Source: Ruminococcus sp. (GTDB taxonomy: Bacteria; Bacillota; Clostridia; Oscillospirales; Ruminococcaceae). From it: a DNA stretch of 10,238 nt. The position numbers and the translations under genes were made by a program. The stretch's first letter is position 1, and every line of letters starts with the position of its first letter. A model generated the notes under the pieces. That model was not told the origin of the DNA. It saw nothing but the letters and a program-made list of their open reading frames with translations, and made no database searches. This document shows positions 6,615 through 10,238 of the stretch, one piece after another. The stretch covers positions 1-10,238 of the forward strand of contig JAHABC010000027.1 in the NCBI GenBank assembly GCA_018376535.1. The letters are read 5' to 3'.

Positions 6615-6658
6615 TACATTAATAACTTAAATTTTTGTATTAAAGTGAGCGTGATATT

Positions 6659-7345
6659 ATGTGCAAAATATTAATCGTTGATGACGAACAAAATATTAGA
6701 AGGGTAGTTAGAGAATATGCTGAGTTTGAAGGCTACTCCGTTGAAGAAGCTGAAAATGGTATGCAGGCTGTAGAAATATGCCGTCAAAAAGATTTTGATA
6801 TTATAATCATGGACGTTATGATGCCTAGACTTGATGGGTATTCTGCGTGTAAGGAAATTAAAAAGACTAAAAATATTCCAGTTATCATGCTTTCTGCTAG
6901 AGGTGAGGAGTATGATAAACTCTTTGGCTTTGAAATTGGTATCGATGACTATGTTGTTAAACCTTTTTCCCCTAAAGAGTTGATGGCTAGAGTTAAAGTC
7001 GTCCTTAAACGTAATAACCATGATAGTAATGTCAATAAAAATGAAAAACTTGTCTTTGGTGGTCTTGAAATAGATATCCCTGGTCGTGAAGTTTACGTTG
7101 ATGGCAAAAAAGCCTCTATGACTCCTAAAGAGTACGATTTGCTATTCTATCTTGCAAAGAATAATAATATAGCTCTATCTAGAGATAAACTCCTAGAGGA
7201 AGTTTGGGGCTATGATTTCTTTGGCGATGACAGAACTGTTGATACTCATATTAAAATGCTTCGTGGTAGCCTCGGAGAAAAGTATCGAAAGTATATAGTT
7301 ACCCTTCGTGGAATGGGGTATAAGTTTGAAGCCACTGAAAATTAA
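6659..7345 (+). CDS. OmpR/PhoB-family response regulator
   Basis: This 228-residue cytoplasmic transcription regulator pairs with the histidine kinase encoded next. The receiver domain (about 2-118) has the acidic pair D8-D9, phosphoacceptor D52 in IIIMDVMMP, S79 and K101 in VVKPF. The C-terminal winged-helix DNA-binding domain (about 130-226) shows the family pattern MTPKEYDLLFYL, RDKLLEEVWGYD, RTVDTHIKMLR and the terminal RGMGYKFE. When phosphorylated it probably binds direct repeats upstream of its targets, which cannot be named from sequence. The ATG at 6659 has only a loose Shine-Dalgarno (AAAGTGAG, 6642-6649). The kinase frame overlaps its 3' end, indicating translational coupling. Transcription comes from the strong promoter at 6478-6506 through a long leader. 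Confidence 0.96.
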   Translation: MCKILIVDDEQNIRRVVREYAEFEGYSVEEAENGMQAVEICRQKDFDIIIMDVMMPRLDGYSACKEIKKTKNIPVIMLSARGEEYDKLFGFEIGIDDYVVKPFSPKELMARVKVVLKRNNHDSNVNKNEKLVFGGLEIDIPGREVYVDGKKASMTPKEYDLLFYLAKNNNIALSRDKLLEEVWGYDFFGDDRTVDTHIKMLRGSLGEKYRKYIVTLRGMGYKFEATEN

Positions 7346-8783
7346 AAAAATTGTAACTAAAACAAAATCTAAAAGAAGTTTAACTTTTTATATTTGGACT
7401 GCCTTTATGGGTTTAACACTTGCAGTAGTGGTTCTTATGTGGTTGTTCCAGATAGTTTTTTTACAAAACTTTTACATTACTATGAAAACTAAAGATGTCA
7501 CTAAGGCTACTAATCAAATTATAAATGCATATAATGATGATAATTTTTACACCTTAGCTGATAATATTGCTAAAAAGAATGAGTTATCTATTAGAGTTGT
7601 AAGCCGTTATGGTATGCGTGATTTATATTCTAATAATGATTACATGGGTGGAATGTCTATAATTCATGGTTTTTCTGATATTAGTCTATACGTTATGGAA
7701 ATTCAAGAGAATAATGGATACTTCTGTAAGACTGTACAATCTAAATTAGATGGCTCACAAACTTTATTAGTTGGTGCATATCTATATGATAATGACGGTA
7801 ATATATTGGGATACTTATTAGTAAACTCTAGTTTAGACCCTGTAGGTTCTACTGTCGATATTTTACAAAAACAGTTGATAATAATATCTATAGTGTTGAT
7901 ATTTATAAGTTCAGTGCTATCTTACTTTATATCTAAAATGATTGCTAAACCTATCGATAAGATTACTAAATCGGCTAATAGGTTGGCTAAAGGTGAGTAC
8001 GATATACAGTTTACCGGTGGTAACTATCTGGAATGTAACGAACTTGCTGATACTTTAACTTATGCATCTAAACAGATATCTAAGGTGGACAAGCAACAAC
8101 GTGATTTAATAGCCAATGTATCACACGATTTAAGAACTCCACTTACCATGATTAAGGCTTATGCTGAAATGATTAGAGATTTATCAGGAAACAATCCAGT
8201 TAAGAGAGAAGAACATTTAAATATAATCATTGAGGAAACTGATAGACTATCCTTATTAGTTAATGATATGTTAGATTTATCTAAACTAGAAAATGGAGGT
8301 ATATCTTTGACACCTGTTAAGTTCGATATTATGACTAGATTGACAGAAATTATCGAACGTTATAAAGGAGTATCCGAAAAGATGGGTTATCATATTACGT
8401 TTACTCCAGATACTGAGGCTTTCGTTGAATGTGATATCGTAAAGATAGAACAAGTTATCTATAACCTAATTAACAATGCTGTAAACTATACTGGCGATGA
8501 TAAAAATGTCTTTGTAAAACAGATTAATGAAAAAGATTGGGTTAAAATTACTGTTACTGATACTGGTCAAGGTATATCTGAGGAAGATTTAAAGCTTATA
8601 TTTAATAAGTACTATCGTGCTAAAATGCGTCGTGAAAAGATTGGCACTGGTTTAGGATTATCTATAGTAAAAGCCGTGCTTATTAAACATAAGTTCCCAT
8701 ATGGCGTACAGAGTAAGTTGGGCGAGGGTACTACTTTTTGGTTCAAAATAAAACGTTGCGAACCTCCTAAAGATTATGAATAG
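7308..8783 (+). CDS. Membrane sensor histidine kinase with HAMP domain
   Basis: Up to 491 residues. The order is a basic cytoplasmic tail, TM1 (about 26-53), an extracellular sensor region (about 57-187, one Cys), TM2 (about 188-209), HAMP (about 210-262), HisKA with the phospho-accepting H273 in VSHDLRTPLT, and the ATPase with the N box NLINNAVNY (386-394), DTGQGI (418-423) and GTGLGLSI (446-453). All catalytic boxes are intact. It autophosphorylates and passes the phosphate to D52 of the upstream regulator. The start is uncertain: GTG at 7308 overlaps the regulator gene by 38 bp and has no clear ribosome site, while TTG at 7326 sits 7 bp after GGGG; neither changes the domains. The sensor region resembles nothing I can name, so the signal is unknown. 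A terminator follows. Confidence 0.95.
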   Translation: MEWGISLKPLKIKKIVTKTKSKRSLTFYIWTAFMGLTLAVVVLMWLFQIVFLQNFYITMKTKDVTKATNQIINAYNDDNFYTLADNIAKKNELSIRVVSRYGMRDLYSNNDYMGGMSIIHGFSDISLYVMEIQENNGYFCKTVQSKLDGSQTLLVGAYLYDNDGNILGYLLVNSSLDPVGSTVDILQKQLIIISIVLIFISSVLSYFISKMIAKPIDKITKSANRLAKGEYDIQFTGGNYLECNELADTLTYASKQISKVDKQQRDLIANVSHDLRTPLTMIKAYAEMIRDLSGNNPVKREEHLNIIIEETDRLSLLVNDMLDLSKLENGGISLTPVKFDIMTRLTEIIERYKGVSEKMGYHITFTPDTEAFVECDIVKIEQVIYNLINNAVNYTGDDKNVFVKQINEKDWVKITVTDTGQGISEEDLKLIFNKYYRAKMRREKIGTGLGLSIVKAVLIKHKFPYGVQSKLGEGTTFWFKIKRCEPPKDYE

Positions 8784-8800
8784 TTAATGTTTAATATTTT

Positions 8801-8839
8801 AAATCCTAACGTTTTAAAACGTTAGGATTTTTTGTTTAT
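8801..8839 (+). terminator. Intrinsic terminator after the two-component operon
   Basis: Bases 8801-8830 form a perfect 30-bp palindrome (arms AAATCCTAACGTTTT and its complement) whose right end runs into TTTTTTGTTT. It lies 17 bp after the kinase stop codon and separates the signalling operon from the protease operon. Confidence 0.9.
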
Positions 8840-8994
8840 ATTCAACAAATTTAATCCTTGTTTTTTGTGCAAAACATAGAACTCAAATTTTTTTAAAATT
8901 TTTTGTAACATTTTCCCCACTTGCAGAGTTATATATATAGATGATTATAAAAAATCATGGCAAAAATATCTTTTGGAAAATTTTCGATAAACTA

Positions 8995-9023
8995 TTGACA
9001 TTTCTATATTTTTGTGATACTAT
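8995..9023 (+). promoter_or_regulatory. Extended -10 promoter for the secreted protease operon
   Basis: TTGACA (8995-9000), a 17-bp spacer and TACTAT (9018-9023) with TG at 9015-9016. The expected start near 9030 gives a leader of about 110 nt. Confidence 0.8.
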
Positions 9024-9066
9024 ATTTATAGACAATAAATCATGTCTATATTTTAGATATATCTTA

Positions 9067-9112
9067 TAGAATAGTAATCTTAAATACTAGTTAAAAGTTA
9101 CTATTCTAGTAT
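9067..9112 (+). other. Leader with two mutually exclusive hairpins upstream of the protease
   Basis: TAGAATAGTAA (9067-9077) pairs perfectly with TTACTATTCTA (9098-9108). ATACTAG (9084-9090) can instead pair with CTAGTAT (9106-9112), sharing the 3' arm bases 9106-9108. No T run follows, so it is not a terminator. It could be an mRNA stabiliser, a switch, or a DNA operator; its function is not known. Confidence 0.45.
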
Positions 9113-9138
9113 ATATCAATAAATATTATTTTTAAATC

Positions 9139-10143
9139 ATGACAGAAAGAAAGTCTTTTAAAGTGAATAATTTATTAAAAACTCTAATCGCAGGTGTTTC
9201 TGCACTTACTATGTGCATCTCTGCTATGCCTTTAAGTGCTAGTGCAGATGAAATCGATGTAAATGCACTTCAAGAAGAATTTAATGAAGTTCAATCGTCT
9301 AATCCAGATTATATGGAGTACACATATTATGATTTAGAAAATGGTACTGCATCTAATTTAGCTATTGATAATAACGAAGAAGATTTACAAGAATATTTTA
9401 ACACTCAAGAACAATTTGATAACTTTATTTCAACTTGTTCTATTACTGCAGGAAATGATAATGGCTTACATCTTATGACAGAAACAGACAATAAAATAGG
9501 TTGGCTTACTGTTAATAATGGTGCTATGGCTGGTACAGGATTTTTAATAGGTGATGATTTAGTTCTTACAGCAGCACATTGTTTAATGAGTGATAGTGGT
9601 AAATTAAAAATTGACGATTTAAGCACAGTTGGTTTTTCTGCTGGAGTGTATGATGGTGCAGAATTAATAAGTTCTAAATCTAAAATTGATGGTGTGTTTA
9701 TTCCAAATAAGTTTTCTCAAAATGGTAAAGGAAACTATAAATATGATTATGCTGTTATAAAATTAAGAGATAGTATAGGCAAATATCCAAGTATTGGATA
9801 TTATGATATCGGTATACCTACAAGTGCATCAGTAGGTCGTTCAGTAACTATTAAAGGATATGGTGGTATTGCGTCAAATCCTAATTATAAAAATCCATTA
9901 TATAGTAATGGTGTTCTAGTATCTATTACTGCAGAAGACAATAATGATAGAATAGAAACTACTTGTACAACAGCAAGTGGAATGAGTGGAGGTCCAGTTA
10001 TTGATAATACCAATAATACAGTAATAGGTATAACTTCCTCAATAGCTGGAGCCAATGTAACTCGTTGTACAAAAATAATAGGCTCAATATATAGATTTAC
10101 AATGGTAGATTTCGATAAAGCTGTTAATATGCCTTTAGAATAA
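9139..10143 (+). CDS. Secreted trypsin-like serine protease (V8/glutamyl-endopeptidase type, family S1)
   Basis: This 334-residue exported endopeptidase has a signal peptide with a basic start (MTERKSFKVNN), a hydrophobic core and a likely cut after SASA (A36/D37). An acidic Asn/Glu-rich segment, possibly a propeptide, covers about 37-110. The chymotrypsin-fold domain (about 115-325) shows the full triad: H147 in LVLTAAHC, D203 in YDYAVIKL and S283 in GMSGGP. The V8-like motif spacing suggests an S1B-type enzyme; the cleavage preference is not provable here. No Shine-Dalgarno is visible before the ATG at 9139 (upstream bases are only A and T plus one C), in contrast to the strong site of the next gene. 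An in-frame GTG at 9163 is an alternative but also lacks a good site. The next gene's ribosome site overlaps its stop, so the two form an operon. Confidence 0.9.
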   Translation: MTERKSFKVNNLLKTLIAGVSALTMCISAMPLSASADEIDVNALQEEFNEVQSSNPDYMEYTYYDLENGTASNLAIDNNEEDLQEYFNTQEQFDNFISTCSITAGNDNGLHLMTETDNKIGWLTVNNGAMAGTGFLIGDDLVLTAAHCLMSDSGKLKIDDLSTVGFSAGVYDGAELISSKSKIDGVFIPNKFSQNGKGNYKYDYAVIKLRDSIGKYPSIGYYDIGIPTSASVGRSVTIKGYGGIASNPNYKNPLYSNGVLVSITAEDNNDRIETTCTTASGMSGGPVIDNTNNTVIGITSSIAGANVTRCTKIIGSIYRFTMVDFDKAVNMPLE

Positions 10144-10149
10144 GGAGGT
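10142..10149 (+). promoter_or_regulatory. Strong ribosome binding site overlapping the protease stop codon
   Basis: AAGGAGGT shares two bases with the TAA stop of the protease (10141-10143) and lies 6 bp before the ATG at 10156, implying co-transcription and perhaps coupled translation. Confidence 0.85.
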
Positions 10150-10155
10150 ATTTAT

Positions 10156-10238
10156 ATGAAAAATTTTAAAAAAACTGTTGCTAGTATATTAGCATTTACA
10201 ACTCTTTGTGGTGCAACATTTATACCTATAAGTGCATC
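10156..10238 (+). CDS. N-terminus of a second secreted protein (3' end outside the window)
   Basis: Only 27 full codons are visible. They encode a typical signal peptide: a basic N-region (MKNFKKT), a hydrophobic core (VASILAFTTLCGATFI) and a PISA motif with a probable cleavage site just at or beyond the window edge. The pattern is like that of the upstream protease (core, then Cys, then P-L/I-S-A-S). It may be a paralogous protease, a substrate, or an inhibitor or immunity partner; the mature protein is not in the window, so nothing can be said about function. The excellent ribosome site fixes the start. Confidence 0.85.
   Translation, partial: MKNFKKTVASILAFTTLCGATFIPISA

Larger units (their letters stand above)
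6257..6658. other. Divergent intergenic region, 402 bp, between the c-di-GMP gene and the two-component system
   Basis: The left part holds the minus-strand promoter (6321-6349). The stretch 6350-6430 is an A/T-tract-rich, partly symmetrical sequence without a recognisable gene. An inverted repeat, GAATATCTAT (6435-6444) against ATGGATATTC (6463-6472), lies just upstream of the plus-strand promoter at 6478-6506. The rest (about 6513-6658) is the leader of the response regulator gene and can form a long closing stem. I looked for the conserved core of c-di-GMP riboswitches because of the neighbouring gene and did not find it. Confidence 0.7.
8840..9138. other. AT-rich intergenic region upstream of the protease operon
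   Basis: No gene is visible on either strand. Long A and T tracts (about 8885-8910) may act as UP-element-like or bent DNA. A small ATGATT/AATCAT hairpin lies at 8941-8958. The promoter (8995-9023) and a structured leader (9067-9112) occupy the right part. The only ATG-started frame noted (8957) has 13 codons and no ribosome site. Confidence 0.6.

Noticed and set aside
6513..6658. c-di-GMP (GEMM) riboswitch in the leader next to a c-di-GMP gene
   Set aside because: The conserved core sequences and tetraloop/receptor features of GEMM are not present; the leader is AT-rich with simple stems only.
8957..8998. 13-codon ATG frame before the protease promoter
   Set aside because: It is very short, has no ribosome site, lies upstream of the -10 box, and overlaps the -35.
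9405..9626. Minus-strand frame within the protease gene
   Set aside because: It is antisense to the conserved His-containing protease region and has no promoter or ribosome site.
1..10238. CRISPR array, tRNA, rRNA, insertion sequence or phage genes
   Set aside because: No spaced repeats, cloverleaf, rRNA core, transposase or integrase motif was seen on either strand.

Overview
The window looks like chromosomal DNA from a low-GC, AT-rich Clostridia-type Firmicute, most likely Oscillospiraceae / Ruminococcus-like. The signs are a dockerin-type calcium-binding module, a fused chorismate mutase-prephenate dehydratase, a clostridial-type phosphofructokinase carrying GGNGT and PKTIDND motifs, AGGAGG-type ribosome binding sites, compact intrinsic terminators and consensus sigma-A promoters. 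The genus is an inference from gene content; there is no rRNA or marker gene here to prove it.

Layout: (1) 1-386, + strand: the C-terminal end of an extracellular protein with a single dockerin repeat, closed by a terminator. (2) 387-590: a strong promoter followed by a perfect 18-bp palindrome of DtxR/MntR type, then a ZIP-family metal transporter (591-1373) with its own terminator. (3) 1432-2623: a consensus promoter and pheA (chorismate to phenylpyruvate). (4) 2646-2677: a hairpin shared with a convergent minus-strand unit that reads, in transcription order, a membrane PAS-GGDEF-EAL protein (6256-3980), a small membrane ORF apparently starting with ATT (3953-3834), and a 6-phosphofructokinase (3780-2698). 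(5) 6257-6658: a divergent intergenic region with one extended -10 promoter in each direction and a structured leader on the right. (6) 6659-8783: an OmpR/PhoB-type response regulator overlapping its sensor histidine kinase, then a very symmetrical terminator. (7) 8840-9138: an AT-rich region holding a promoter and a leader with two mutually exclusive hairpins, then a secreted V8/trypsin-like serine protease (9139-10143) with no visible Shine-Dalgarno. (8) 10156 to the edge: the signal peptide of a second secreted protein, whose ribosome binding site overlaps the protease stop codon.

The genes form several independent units: metal uptake, phenylalanine synthesis, c-di-GMP turnover with glycolysis, two-component signalling, and secreted proteolysis. 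Most are ordinary housekeeping or signalling genes. No mobile element, CRISPR array, tRNA or rRNA was seen. The least explained items are the ATT-started small membrane ORF, the unusual motif residues in PheA, PfkA and the GGDEF domain, the metal-regulator-like operator, the two structured leaders, and the protease operon that leaves the window.
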